Positions 8,723 through 18,279 of a DNA stretch of 64,000 nt are shown piece after piece. Where the stretch lies: assembly GCF_000765805.2 (NCBI RefSeq), contig NZ_JRPD02000006.1, forward strand, positions 35,373-99,372. The letters are read 5' to 3'. The first letter of the stretch is position 1. Each line of letters opens with the position of its first letter. The stretch comes from Helicobacter muridarum (lineage in GTDB: Bacteria > Campylobacterota > Campylobacteria > Campylobacterales > Helicobacteraceae). The notes under the pieces were generated by a model. That model was not told the DNA's origin, searched no databases, and saw only the letters and a list, made by a program, of their open reading frames with translations. The translations under genes and the position numbers were made by a program.

Positions 8723-10234
8723 CTAAATATAATTTGGAGCATCATTTGCAAATAACACTAAGTCTCCATTCTTGCCTGTTTGTGCTAGCGTATCTTCTAA
8801 TACAGATTTATCTTCTATGAAAATTTTTTCTGCCCTAGAAATATGAGAATTAAATAATCTAGCATTTAGAGAACTTGTAATGATTGCTAAGTCAAATACA
8901 TCATCTATTTTTTCACAAAGCTTAATATTGCTTTCCTCATCATACTCAACTAATCCGGGTGTAACGATTATTTTGCGTCCTTCATGCAATGAAGCTAGTC
9001 TAATTGCTTCAGTCATACCCTCAAGATTCCCATTAAAGCTATCATCAAGAATGATTTTGTGCGGGGTAATCATTTTGAAAAGTCTATGCGGGATTGGTTC
9101 TAGATTCTTTACGTATTCTTGAATTTTGCCTAATGGAATTCCAAGCTCTAAAGCTAATAATATTGCTACTGCTATGTTATCAATATTGAATCTTCCAAGT
9201 AATGTAGTGCTAAAATAGCACCAATTAGAATCTATTAACATCTCAAAGCTAATACCACTAAGATTTGCTTCTTCATTTCTAATTTGAAATGGATATAAGA
9301 TTAGATTCTTAGATTGCGATATATTAGAATTGTATTTAGCTATGTCAATTTGATCTGGAAGCTTATTATCTTTTTGCAAAAATAACTTTTTCAATCTTGG
9401 AGAGCATAGAATCTCAAATTTAGTTTGAATGGTATTTTGTATATTTTTAAAGTATTCAATATGCGCATTTCCTATCTTTCCAATGACTGCGTAATGTTGA
9501 TTTAATAAATTGGAAATTTCAGCTATATCGCCTTTATTCCTAGCTCCAGCCTCTGCTATATATACTTGCGTATCGCTAGGTAGGGAAGCATTTATATCAA
9601 TTGCCAATCCTTTATTTGTGTTCACGCTTCTTGGTGTAGCATAGGCTTTGAAATCATATTTAATTATTTGATATATAATATTTTTAATGCTAGTTTTGCC
9701 ATAGCTACCCGTGATAGCTATTACGATTAAATCTGACATATCCAATATTTTCTTTTTTGCCAGTCTAATATAGATTCTCAATGCTATCCATTCATAACAT
9801 ATAGAGCAAATTATGCCTGCTATTATTGGGGTAAATATCCAAGCGTGCCATAAGAAATAATTAGAATTCAAGTTAAAAGATAAAATAATTTCATAACACA
9901 CAAGTAGAATTAACACAAATGCAAATAGCCTTTTTATTCTTTTGGTCCAAACTAACTTTTTATCCATTTGGTGATACCACAGGAATGACAATGGCAGCAT
10001 GATGAAAAGGAAATATAGATAGAAGATTAGTCCATTGTAAAGTGGGTAAAAAATAATGAATAATATTATTGGCACAGCAAAATAGTATATATGCCATTCA
10101 AATTTGTGATGTTTTGTAATAACACGGAAAAAATTATAGTTATACCATTGTAGGTTGATAGCTAGATAATATGTAAGGATAAAAACAAATAAAAAATGAG
10201 AAAGAATATCAATCCAATGGTAAAAATATAGCAT
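8723..10234 (-). CDS. murF: MurF, UDP-MurNAc-tripeptide:D-Ala-D-Ala ligase with N-terminal membrane domain
   Basis: 503 aa. The first 160 residues hold about five membrane helices, a feature also found in H. pylori MurF; the Mur ligase follows. ATP loop ITGSYGKTS near residue 175, then SVNTNKGLAIDIN and EAGARNKGDIAEI, and the C-terminal DDSFNGNLEGM segment are Mur ligase signatures. MurF adds D-Ala-D-Ala to the UDP-muramyl tripeptide, completing the pentapeptide. It ends a two-gene unit with acyP, 13 bases apart. The membrane anchor would hold the last cytoplasmic step near MraY; that is inference. Confidence 0.9.
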   Translation of the reverse strand: MLYFYHWIDILSHFLFVFILTYYLAINLQWYNYNFFRVITKHHKFEWHIYYFAVPIILFIIFYPLYNGLIFYLYFLFIMLPLSFLWYHQMDKKLVWTKRIKRLFAFVLILLVCYEIILSFNLNSNYFLWHAWIFTPIIAGIICSICYEWIALRIYIRLAKKKILDMSDLIVIAITGSYGKTSIKNIIYQIIKYDFKAYATPRSVNTNKGLAIDINASLPSDTQVYIAEAGARNKGDIAEISNLLNQHYAVIGKIGNAHIEYFKNIQNTIQTKFEILCSPRLKKLFLQKDNKLPDQIDIAKYNSNISQSKNLILYPFQIRNEEANLSGISFEMLIDSNWCYFSTTLLGRFNIDNIAVAILLALELGIPLGKIQEYVKNLEPIPHRLFKMITPHKIILDDSFNGNLEGMTEAIRLASLHEGRKIIVTPGLVEYDEESNIKLCEKIDDVFDLAIITSSLNARLFNSHISRAEKIFIEDKSVLEDTLAQTGKNGDLVLFANDAPNYI

Positions 10235-10247
10235 AGTTATTTAAATA

Positions 10248-10535
10248 TTATGAAATGACTTGAAAATCTTTAGAATCTTTGTGCTCAAAATTGGATTCTT
10301 TAACAATCTCTACTTCAAATGTGTTTGTTTGCATTCTACCATTGCCCGCCCATAATAATTCTAAGAATTCCCCTAAATGACTATAATCTGGTAAGCCAAT
10401 ATAAATTTCCACATTGCCATTCTCAAGATTTTGCACTGTTCCTATATAGTGTCTTTTGTCCGCTTGAAGTTTTGTAAAATTTCTATAACCAACACCCTGT
10501 ACCTTACCTTTTGCTGTAATTTTATAATGTTTCAT
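10248..10535 (-). CDS. acyP: Acylphosphatase
   Basis: 95 aa, the normal family length. The KGKVQGVGYRNF motif (residues 9-20) holds the phosphate-binding loop and the catalytic Arg; the catalytic Asn is expected in the VQNLENGNVEI strand. The enzyme cleaves acyl phosphates such as carbamoyl phosphate and 1,3-bisphosphoglycerate in the cytoplasm. It lies 13 bases upstream of murF on the same strand and probably leads that transcript. Confidence 0.93.
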   Translation of the reverse strand: MKHYKITAKGKVQGVGYRNFTKLQADKRHYIGTVQNLENGNVEIYIGLPDYSHLGEFLELLWAGNGRMQTNTFEVEIVKESNFEHKDSKDFQVIS

Positions 10536-10714
10536 TAGTTATGCCCTCTATTTATTTTTTTTAACCTATGTATAAATAAGAAAATTTTAGCCAAAAAAAT
10601 TTGTTAGTTCGCTTTATTATAATAAAGTAATGTAACTTTATTATACATAATTTTATTTTAACTTATCAATTAGTATCTCACTATACCATAACCATAGATT
10701 TTTGATAAAATCTA

Positions 10715-10720
10715 TATAAT
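10715..10720 (+). promoter_or_regulatory. Likely -10 box of the lut operon
   Basis: TATAAT 21 bases before the lutA ATG, with AAGGAA as ribosome site between them. No -35 box is visible. Confidence 0.55.
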
Positions 10721-10741
10721 TAGCTTAATTTAAGGAAGTTT

Positions 10742-11473
10742 ATGTCGAAGGTATATTTTTTTGCAACTTGTTTAGGCGGTGCAGCTTATGCAGATACTTG
10801 TTTACATGCTATTAAGCTTTTGCAAAGAGAGGGTGTTGAGGTTGTTTTTAAGAAAGATCAAACATGCTGCGGTCAACCTAGTTACAATAGTGGCTACTAC
10901 GAGGAGACCAAGAAAGTAGCATTGCACAATCTTAGGTTATTTAGAGATGAGTATCCAGTTATAGTGCCTAGTGGATCTTGCGCTGGTATGATGAGAGTTG
11001 ATTATGCTGAGCTGTTTAAAGGAAGCGAATATCAAGATGATTTTCTATCCCTTAGTAAACGCGTTTATGAGTTAAGTGAATATCTAGATAAAGTGCTAAA
11101 TGTGCGTTACCATGACATTGGTAGCCCAATTAGAATCACTTGGCATTCAAATTGTCATGCTTTGCGAGTAACTAAATGTATTCCAAGTGCAAAGAATCTA
11201 TTAAGAAGATTACAGAATGTAGAGCTTATAGAGTTGGATAAAGAGGAGGATTGCTGTGGTTTTGGAGGAACATTTAGTATAAAGGAACCAGATATAAGTC
11301 GAGCAATGGTTATTGAAAAAATAAAGGATATTGAGACAAAAAATGTTAAGTGCTTGGTGTCAGCAGATGCGGGTTGTTTGCTAAATATAAGCGGTGCTAT
11401 GGCAAAGATCGGTTGCAATATACCATCTAAACATCTCTATGATTTTTTGGCAGAGCGCGTAGGTATTGCATAA
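10742..11473 (+). CDS. lutA: L-lactate oxidation iron-sulfur protein LutA (YkgE)
   Basis: 243 aa. Two CCG domains: CCGQPSYNSG (Cys42-Cys43) and CCGFGG near residues 176-180, as in the heterodisulfide-reductase-like LutA family that binds iron-sulfur clusters. With LutB and LutC it forms the non-flavin lactate dehydrogenase that oxidises L-lactate to pyruvate and feeds electrons to the respiratory chain. First gene of lutABC, with a TATAAT box 21 bases ahead; lutB follows after 66 bases. Confidence 0.94.
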   Translation: MSKVYFFATCLGGAAYADTCLHAIKLLQREGVEVVFKKDQTCCGQPSYNSGYYEETKKVALHNLRLFRDEYPVIVPSGSCAGMMRVDYAELFKGSEYQDDFLSLSKRVYELSEYLDKVLNVRYHDIGSPIRITWHSNCHALRVTKCIPSAKNLLRRLQNVELIELDKEEDCCGFGGTFSIKEPDISRAMVIEKIKDIETKNVKCLVSADAGCLLNISGAMAKIGCNIPSKHLYDFLAERVGIA

Positions 11474-11539
11474 ATTAATAATACATAATTTTAGCTTTGA
11501 ATTTATACATATTTTGTTAAAACTAACAAAGGAGCATTC

Positions 11540-13003
11540 ATGAGTGCAAATCTCTATCATTCTGATAAAGAATATCAAGATTCAATTGTAACACATTTAG
11601 GCGATTCGCAATTAAGAGTGAATCTTAAAACTTCTATGGACACATTAAAGAGCAATAGGCATAAGCTTATTAATACCAGATATCGCAATTGGGAAGGTTT
11701 GCGTGATGTTGGGAAACAAATTAAGCAAAAAGCATTAAAAAATCTTCCTGAACTATTGGAGCGATTTGAATCTAAGGCTAAAGAGCGCGGAATTAATGTG
11801 CATTGGGCAAAGGATTCTAAAGAAGCAAATGAAATTATTTTCAATTTAGCCAAACAAAAAGGCATTACAACAATCCTTAAGGGTAAGTCTATGGCTAGCG
11901 AGGAAATCCATCTAAATGCTTATTTTAAGGAAAAAGGTATAAAGGCTATTGAAACAGATTTAGGAGAGCTTATTATTCAATTAATTAATGAACCACCAGT
12001 TCATATTGTAGTGCCAGCTATTCATAAGAATAGAAATCAAATTGGTGAGATTTTTGCAAAGAATCTAAAGGTAAAATTTACTAATGTCCCAGAAGAATTA
12101 AATGGCATTGCTAGGAGTTATTTGCGCAAAGAGTTTAAAAATTTTAAGATGGGGTTAACAGGCGTTAATTTTGCTATTGCAAATGAAGGAGCAATTTGGT
12201 TACTAGAAAATGAGGGCAATGGCAGGATGAGTTCTACTGCCTGTGATATTCATGTTGCTATTTGTGGGATAGAAAAAATAGTAGAAAGCTTTGAAGATGC
12301 TTGTATATTAGATACTTTGCTAGTCCCATCTGCCACAGGCGCGCCAATTACATGCTATAACAATATTATATCTGGTCCAAGAAAGCCAAATGAGTTAGAT
12401 GGACCAAAGGAAGTTCATGTTATCTTACTTGATAATAATCGTTCCAATATGCTTTCACAACCGCATTTCCATGAGGCTTTAAGCTGTATTCGCTGTGGGA
12501 CATGCCTTAATCACTGTCCTGTGTATGATAAGATTGGCGGGCATTCATATCTTGTTACATATCCAGGGCCAATTGGCGAGGTTATTTCGCCACAAATATT
12601 TGGACTTGATAATTGTGGATATATGACAAATCTTTGTAGCCTTTGTGGTAGATGCTCTGAAAAATGTCCAGTTAAGATTCCATTAGCCGAACTCATTAGA
12701 GATTTGCGTAGCGAGAAAGTAGGGCAGGGCAGAGGTAAGGTAATTGGATATATGAATACTAGGCGCGATAGCAAAGAGCAAAAGATGATGACAGAATTTA
12801 GTAAAGTTGCTACAAGTGGTATTAAATGGCGCATTGGATTTAAGCTTTTACATATTGCTTCACCATTCATTAAATTTTTTGCCCAGATGCAAATAGCAAA
12901 AAGAAGTATATTTGGCAAATGGTTGCTGAATCATGATTTGCCAGAACTTAATGGGAATTTGCATGCAAAAGTTAAACGACTAAAAGGAGTGATTTATGAG
13001 TAA
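11540..13003 (+). CDS. lutB: L-lactate oxidation iron-sulfur protein LutB (YkgF)
   Basis: 487 aa. The N-terminal LutB/LUD-type domain is followed by two [4Fe-4S] ferredoxin motifs, CIRCGTCLNHCPVY (about residues 317-330) and CSLCGRCSEKCPVKIP (about 373-388), and a C-terminal DUF3390-type tail. It is the electron-transfer subunit of lactate dehydrogenase LutABC. AAAGGAG lies just ahead of the ATG. The end overlaps lutC by eight bases, so the two are translationally coupled. Confidence 0.95.
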   Translation: MSANLYHSDKEYQDSIVTHLGDSQLRVNLKTSMDTLKSNRHKLINTRYRNWEGLRDVGKQIKQKALKNLPELLERFESKAKERGINVHWAKDSKEANEIIFNLAKQKGITTILKGKSMASEEIHLNAYFKEKGIKAIETDLGELIIQLINEPPVHIVVPAIHKNRNQIGEIFAKNLKVKFTNVPEELNGIARSYLRKEFKNFKMGLTGVNFAIANEGAIWLLENEGNGRMSSTACDIHVAICGIEKIVESFEDACILDTLLVPSATGAPITCYNNIISGPRKPNELDGPKEVHVILLDNNRSNMLSQPHFHEALSCIRCGTCLNHCPVYDKIGGHSYLVTYPGPIGEVISPQIFGLDNCGYMTNLCSLCGRCSEKCPVKIPLAELIRDLRSEKVGQGRGKVIGYMNTRRDSKEQKMMTEFSKVATSGIKWRIGFKLLHIASPFIKFFAQMQIAKRSIFGKWLLNHDLPELNGNLHAKVKRLKGVIYE

Positions 13004-13652
13004 AGAAGAAATACTACAATCCTTGCGTAATGCAAGAAGCCATAATCCAATAGCGCAAGTTAGCCCTAGACATTTTGATTCCATGATATATGATAGGAAT
13101 GATTTAGTCAATGTTTATTTACAGTATCAAAAGGCAAATATGGCACAAATCTCTATTACCAACAAGCAAAATCTATCTAAAACTATTAATGAAATTTTAG
13201 AGGCTCAAGATATAAAAGAGATTTTATGTGCAAAAAATGTGCTTGATATTGAAACTAAATCTGGTAGCCTTGTAGATTCCTTGCAATCTAATGCTGTAAT
13301 ATATAAAGATAGCATAGATAATAATAGGGATAAGCTATTTGAAATAAAGGCTAGTATTTTACATGCTGAAGTTGGTGTAGCAAATCTTGGCATACTTGGG
13401 CTTGCTACAGGCGAAAATAATCCTCGTTTAGCTTCGCTAATTGTTACAACTTGTATAATCTTATTGAAGAAACAAGATATAGTAGCAAATCTATTTGATG
13501 CTTTTGCTAGATTGAGAATAGCTGGCGATAATTATGAATTGCCAACTAATATTGTTTTTTTAGCGGGGCCTAGTAGGACAGCTGACATTGAGCTACAAAC
13601 GGTATTTGGTGTTCATGGACCACAGAATATATTTGTTATCTTATATGAGTGA
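12996..13652 (+). CDS. lutC: L-lactate oxidation protein LutC (YkgG)
   Basis: 218 aa with an LUD domain. The C-terminal GPSRTADIELQTVFGVHGP segment is the family signature. LutC is the third subunit of the LutABC complex. Its ATG lies inside the end of lutB and uses the ribosome site AAAGGAG within lutB. No regulator of the LutR type lies next to the operon. Confidence 0.94.
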   Translation: MSKEEILQSLRNARSHNPIAQVSPRHFDSMIYDRNDLVNVYLQYQKANMAQISITNKQNLSKTINEILEAQDIKEILCAKNVLDIETKSGSLVDSLQSNAVIYKDSIDNNRDKLFEIKASILHAEVGVANLGILGLATGENNPRLASLIVTTCIILLKKQDIVANLFDAFARLRIAGDNYELPTNIVFLAGPSRTADIELQTVFGVHGPQNIFVILYE

Positions 13653-14165
13653 TTCTAATCTTTGTTTTTGTAAAGTATTGTTTAAATCAAAGTGAGTGAA
13701 GAATTTGAACTTCATATAAAGAATCTTATACATTCCTTTGCATTGTCCTATATATGATTCTAAAAAATGTTAGAAAAACATGATTAAGGGGATATAAACA
13801 ATTTTAATAGAATCTTTAAATTTAGAAATTAAGAACTATATTTTATGCTATTAATGGGTAATGCTTATGAACATTATTGGGTTATTTGATATAAAGTCTA
13901 AGAGATGTTTTGCTATTCACATTATGTATAAGTGTGTTTGTCGTGGCTTAGGCTAAAGAATCTCTTCTTATTCTTGTCCATGTCTATACATAGCCTAAAG
14001 CTAGATGAGGAATCTCTGTTGATGAGTTTTACCTACGGGAATTTAGTAGCTCAAATCTCTCGCATCAGACTAAAGTCTCAACATGACAAGGTGAGTAAGG
14101 CGTAACATGATAGTTTTATTAGTAATTTGAATTTTTTGCTTTCATTATAGTTTATAATAGCTAGC
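13653..14165. other. 513-base gap with degenerate intergenic repeat-like sequence
   Basis: No gene found. From about 13950 to 14120 the base composition is less AT-rich, with phrases such as CTACGGGAATT and AAGTCTCAACATGACA that resemble short dispersed intergenic sequences I associate with enterohepatic Helicobacter genomes. The end of the gap carries the TATAAT (14153-14158) of the next gene. Confidence 0.35.
14153..14158 (+). promoter_or_regulatory. Possible -10 box placed for a leaderless transcript
   Basis: TATAAT ends only seven bases before the ATG at 14166, where transcription would start. There is no ribosome-binding sequence between them. Confidence 0.45.
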
Positions 14166-15374
14166 ATGAATAGAGATAATATATATTTTGCATTGGCTTT
14201 GTTATGTTTTCTATGGCTGATGTTTGGAATGTTAGTATTTAGTGTCCCACCCACCCAAATTCATAATAAAGAAAATACTCAAAGTAGCAATCAATCTATA
14301 ATCTTAAAAACGGAAATATTACAGAATATTAAAACCTTATATAAGGAGCAAGCATTAAGCAATAGCTCTACTATAGTTCCGCTATCTTGCATGCTATCTA
14401 GCAAAGATATATCTAGGATTGATGTCTCATATAATAAACGTGATATTCTTGCATATGCAATAGCCATTTCAGAAGCTAATGCTTTAATGCTAGAATCTAG
14501 ATACTCTATGGATTCTAATCACAAAAAAGAGATACCAAAATCATCTCAAAGTATTTTAATTGAAAGTGCTAGGAGTCTTAATGCGCCCTCTATCTTGCTT
14601 ACATTGCAATTATATTTCTCTAGACAATGTCCTAGATGCGATGTTATAAGGGATATAAGTAGGGCTAATTTCTATTACAAAAGGGGAGTTTCATTTACAG
14701 ATGTTTTAGAATCTGAAGGGCTATTTGGTACACACCTTTTATTTGATTCTTATGTATTCAAGGGAGAAGCATTTTTATGTAGGGCATTAAAAACAAGAGA
14801 ACCACTAGATTTTGTTTTTGCATATGCAAATCTATTTCTAGCTGGACTTCATACTAGAGCTATTAATGCTATTTTAGAGGGATTAAGTCATAGCTATAAC
14901 GTTTCTTATGAAAGTAGAGTATTGCTTGATACATTTTTATTTCTGTCTTCAATTAACTATATTTTACAAGACAACCATCTATTAACTCCAAAACTTAAGG
15001 ACATAATTCTTAGATATAGCAATAACTCAGGAAATATTAGTTTGCTTAAATCTATACAATCAATTCCTAATTTTAAAAGCATTGTTGTGCTTGAATATGA
15101 TGTTGGCTCAAACTTCATTTTAGCAGGTTCTCTAGCAAGAGATATGGAATCAAAAAAACTCATCTCACCTCTTAGTAAGCTTAGTTCATATGATACCATA
15201 GATGAATTTTTGTCATATAAAGAAAAATATATAAGGCAAATATCTAATTCTATATTTGAGATGTTGCCAAAGGCTAGTCTAAGCCAACTTAGAGCTTATA
15301 TAAATATTCTAATGATGAAAGAGAAACTAAAAAGATTAAATCAATATCCGCATGCAAAGAGATATATTTATTAA
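14166..15374 (+). CDS. Exported cysteine-containing protein of unknown family, paralog of the 6.8 kb gene
   Basis: 402 aa. Residues 7-29 form a signal anchor or signal peptide. The rest is helical and shares with the gene at 6794 an early single Cys, a CxxC (QCPRC, about residues 157-161), a Cys in FLCRAL, the block LHTRAINAIL (LNTRAANALI in the paralog), an AGSLA segment and a similar C-terminal end (LKRLNQYPHAK against LKEIKVYPFVK). I recognise no named family. The ATG lies seven bases after a TATAAT with no ribosome site, so the mRNA may be leaderless. The function is unknown. Confidence 0.72.
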   Translation: MNRDNIYFALALLCFLWLMFGMLVFSVPPTQIHNKENTQSSNQSIILKTEILQNIKTLYKEQALSNSSTIVPLSCMLSSKDISRIDVSYNKRDILAYAIAISEANALMLESRYSMDSNHKKEIPKSSQSILIESARSLNAPSILLTLQLYFSRQCPRCDVIRDISRANFYYKRGVSFTDVLESEGLFGTHLLFDSYVFKGEAFLCRALKTREPLDFVFAYANLFLAGLHTRAINAILEGLSHSYNVSYESRVLLDTFLFLSSINYILQDNHLLTPKLKDIILRYSNNSGNISLLKSIQSIPNFKSIVVLEYDVGSNFILAGSLARDMESKKLISPLSKLSSYDTIDEFLSYKEKYIRQISNSIFEMLPKASLSQLRAYINILMMKEKLKRLNQYPHAKRYIY

Positions 15375-15550
15375 ATTATTAAGTAATAAATATGCATAGC
15401 TTAATAAAGTTAATGCTATGTTAGGGTTTGACGTTTTTGATAATATAAGTATCAATCCTTTGCAATGTAAATTTTGTAATATAATTACAACAGATGTGTA
15501 TATTCAATATACTAAATGTAAAATTTATAGTTTGCTACAATATAAGATAT

Positions 15551-15850
15551 TTAGTGATCACTAGTTTGACAATCACTATCTTTTAGACTATGTTTAGAAT
15601 CTTTATATCTTATAGCATTAAGAGCGTTAGTATTTTCATGTGTGCCACATGATGCATCAGTAATTACTAATGTATTTCCACGTATTTTTACTTCTTTGTG
15701 CTTATTGGTAGAATTATCTTCATTTATGTTGTGCTTTACTGTATTTTTTGCTGGTGCTAGACTTTGGTTAATATTATTTTGGGCATTAAGCATAGATATT
15801 AGAGCAAAAGCAAATATAGCACAAATGGCATTGAGTCTAAATATTGACAT
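15551..15850 (-). CDS. Small exported protein of unknown function
   Basis: 99 aa. Clear signal peptide MSIFRLNAICAIFAFALISM with a likely cut after LNA (about residue 23). The mature part is polar, rich in Asn, Lys, Asp and Ser, with two cysteines near residues 68 and 94 that could form one disulphide. AAGGAG precedes the ATG. No family recognised. It lies between the convergent 14.2 kb gene and the response regulator on the same strand as the latter, 57 bases downstream of it, so it may be read from the same transcript. Confidence 0.5.
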   Translation of the reverse strand: MSIFRLNAICAIFAFALISMLNAQNNINQSLAPAKNTVKHNINEDNSTNKHKEVKIRGNTLVITDASCGTHENTNALNAIRYKDSKHSLKDSDCQTSDH

Positions 15851-15906
15851 ACAATCTCCTTGAATTTTTAGCGATTATATAATTAAGTATACAATCAATG
15901 CGTAAT

Positions 15907-16602
15907 CTATGCATTATTTTTTAATTGTTTTGATTCTGCATTTGCCTTGATTAGATTGGTGTTGATGTGATATGTTTTGTTGCGAACTTTAACTAAAAGT
16001 TTAAGATCTATCAGTTGCTGAATTGTTTTAGCGACTGTTGTTCGTGTAGTTCCGCACGAATCTGCAATTTCATCGTGCGAGCCATAAAATATACTTTGAG
16101 AATTACAATGCTCCAATATATATTTGATGACTTCAATCTTCTTGCCACCTATAAATACATCTAAAAATTCAAGCAATATATTCTTAGAGAGAATCTCTTT
16201 TAATTGGATTCTAGGAAGCATTGCGCTATGAATAACTTCTAACAAATTATCTATATTGATAGGTTTTAATACATAACCATCACATCTAAGTTTGATGCTA
16301 TCAAGGAGATATTCTGTATCCGTGAATGCGGTAGCAAATATAATTGGGACACTATCAATATTTGTTTGCTTTTCCTTGATGATTCTAGCTAGCTCAATTC
16401 CATTGATCTTTGGCATTAAAATGTCCGCGATTAATAAATCAATCTTATTTGAGCTAAATAATTTTAATGCTTCTTTGCCATTCTTTGCGGTTATAATATT
16501 TCCTATATAGTCCTCCAAAACCATAGACAATGCTTGCTGGGCATATTCGTCATCTTCTGCATATAGTATAGTTAGATTTTTAAGGTAATCTAGCTTGTGC
16601 AT
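15907..16602 (-). CDS. Response regulator with Crp-like winged-helix output
   Basis: 231 aa. Receiver domain at residues 9-125: acidic pair near Asp17-Asp18, phosphoacceptor Asp60 (LLIADILMP), Thr91 region and Lys113 (VLKPI). The C-terminus (about 165-220) carries a helix-turn-helix with TRTTVAKTIQQL, like Crp/Fnr winged helices rather than OmpR or NarL types. Its ATG lies 23 bases inside the end of the sensor kinase gene, so it is the cognate regulator. Target genes cannot be read from the sequence; the small exported protein directly downstream is one candidate. Confidence 0.88.
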   Translation of the reverse strand: MHKLDYLKNLTILYAEDDEYAQQALSMVLEDYIGNIITAKNGKEALKLFSSNKIDLLIADILMPKINGIELARIIKEKQTNIDSVPIIFATAFTDTEYLLDSIKLRCDGYVLKPINIDNLLEVIHSAMLPRIQLKEILSKNILLEFLDVFIGGKKIEVIKYILEHCNSQSIFYGSHDEIADSCGTTRTTVAKTIQQLIDLKLLVKVRNKTYHINTNLIKANAESKQLKNNA

Positions 16603-18145
16603 ATATTCTCCTATCTTTGTTTAGCTTTATGGTGATTGTAAATAGTGCTCCGTTGTATCGTTTTTGCCTATATGTAAAACTATGATTGCTAGCTATTATA
16701 TCTGCGTTTAAGTGATTATTAAGCAGCTCTCTTGCCATATATAAACCAATACCTGTTCCTAAGCTTTTGTGCTTGGTTGTGAAATATGGCTCAAATATCT
16801 TATCTAGTATTTCTTCTGTAATTCCTCCACAATTATCATAATAAGACATGCAAATATAGCCTTTGTTTTCTAGATCATCTCTTGTAACCATAATGAAGCA
16901 TTCTGCGTATTTAATGTTTCTTTCAATAAATGCATCTTTTGAGTTGCCAAATAGGACTAGCAAGACTTGTATTAAAACTTGCTTGTTGCCATATAAAATA
17001 ATATCATTTGGGCATTCCACGTTTATATGGATATTTAGCGATTGAAATATTGGCTTGCTTATTGCAATGGAATCTTGTATTGTATCCTTTAGGTTAAAGT
17101 TATGTATGGTGCTATCCATGCGGAAGAAACTTCTAAAACTATCTATTGTTTTGCTCATATTTTCAGCTATATTTAGAGCTAACTTGGTTTGACTATCAAT
17201 CATTGTTTGATTTAGCTTACCTTTGTCAAATTTGCTTTTAATAGCTTGTATAATTAATATTATAGAATTTAGAGGTTGACGCCACTGATGTGCAATATTT
17301 TGTATCATTTCTCCCATTGAAACTAGCTTTGATTGGGCATACATGATTCTATCTTTTTCCCTTATTATTTCTACTTGGGCTTTGACTTCTTGCTGTAGTT
17401 TGGCATTTAGGTTTTGTAACTCTTCTGTAGCATTGTCAAATAGTCTCTTTAGGTATGTATTTAATCTTTGCATGAAGTTTAAAATCACAAAAGTAAGACC
17501 TATTACAATTATAAAAATAAGCATAGCTATCATGCAGAGAATATTAATTGTAGCTGCAAAAAAACTATTTGTTATATTTTTCTCAATAATTCTAATGGAA
17601 GTTTCTATATTCATAATATTTGTGGTTAGTTGACTTATTTGCTTTTTATCGCGCAGTGAATCTAACTTTTGATCTTTGCCGTTGACTTGAAAGCCTACTA
17701 TATTATTTAGCTCTTCAATCAATGCCACCTTTTGGGATTCTAATAGTTTTATCTCTTTAAAACTAATTTTAAAAAAAATTGACTTGTATAGTTCGCGTAT
17801 AAAGTTAAATCCTCCTTGATTACGTCTTATATTATTATCAACATATAGATTTTTGTAAAGATTCCATAAATACGCGCTTTTGTTATGATTTTCTATATGT
17901 TGATATTGTAAGAAGTCCATGGCTTCAAATATATATTGATTTTGAAACTCATTTAATAAATTTATTTCATTTAAAACACTTGGAAAATTATTATCAAAAT
18001 CAGATTTAAGTCCTTTGAGTGCTATATATCCTACAATAAAGATTAAAAATAGTCCAATAGAGAATACCAATGCTAGGAATTTGGTATGAAAACTTAGGCG
18101 TAAGTTTTCATCTGTTATGTCATTGTTTGTTAGGTTTAGTAGCAT
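16580..18145 (-). CDS. Membrane sensor histidine kinase
   Basis: 521 aa from the ATG at 18145, chosen because GAGG precedes it; an in-frame ATG at 18226 has no ribosome site. Two membrane helices (about residues 20-42 and 195-220) flank a periplasmic sensor region of about 150 residues with no recognised fold. There is no clear HAMP; a coiled linker leads to the HisKA region with AHQWRQPLN (phospho-His near residue 287), followed by the HATPase_c domain with N box and GTGIGLYMAR. This HWRQP type is common in Campylobacterota. It overlaps the regulator gene by 23 bases. Ligand unknown. Confidence 0.88.
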   Translation of the reverse strand: MLLNLTNNDITDENLRLSFHTKFLALVFSIGLFLIFIVGYIALKGLKSDFDNNFPSVLNEINLLNEFQNQYIFEAMDFLQYQHIENHNKSAYLWNLYKNLYVDNNIRRNQGGFNFIRELYKSIFFKISFKEIKLLESQKVALIEELNNIVGFQVNGKDQKLDSLRDKKQISQLTTNIMNIETSIRIIEKNITNSFFAATINILCMIAMLIFIIVIGLTFVILNFMQRLNTYLKRLFDNATEELQNLNAKLQQEVKAQVEIIREKDRIMYAQSKLVSMGEMIQNIAHQWRQPLNSIILIIQAIKSKFDKGKLNQTMIDSQTKLALNIAENMSKTIDSFRSFFRMDSTIHNFNLKDTIQDSIAISKPIFQSLNIHINVECPNDIILYGNKQVLIQVLLVLFGNSKDAFIERNIKYAECFIMVTRDDLENKGYICMSYYDNCGGITEEILDKIFEPYFTTKHKSLGTGIGLYMARELLNNHLNADIIASNHSFTYRQKRYNGALFTITIKLNKDRRIYAQARLP

Positions 18146-18279
18146 GTGTGCCTCGTTTTGCAATGGAATATTTACTAATGTTATATTAATCGCAATATAC
18201 TTTTTGCCAAGAAACATAGACTGCATTCGTAAATTGCTTATTCTATGATTTATTTTACCATTATATATTAGGAGAGAAT

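Noticed and set aside
13950..14120. tRNA or small RNA in the lutC-14.2 kb gap
   Set aside because: No acceptor or T-loop pattern; the sequence looks like a degenerate intergenic repeat.
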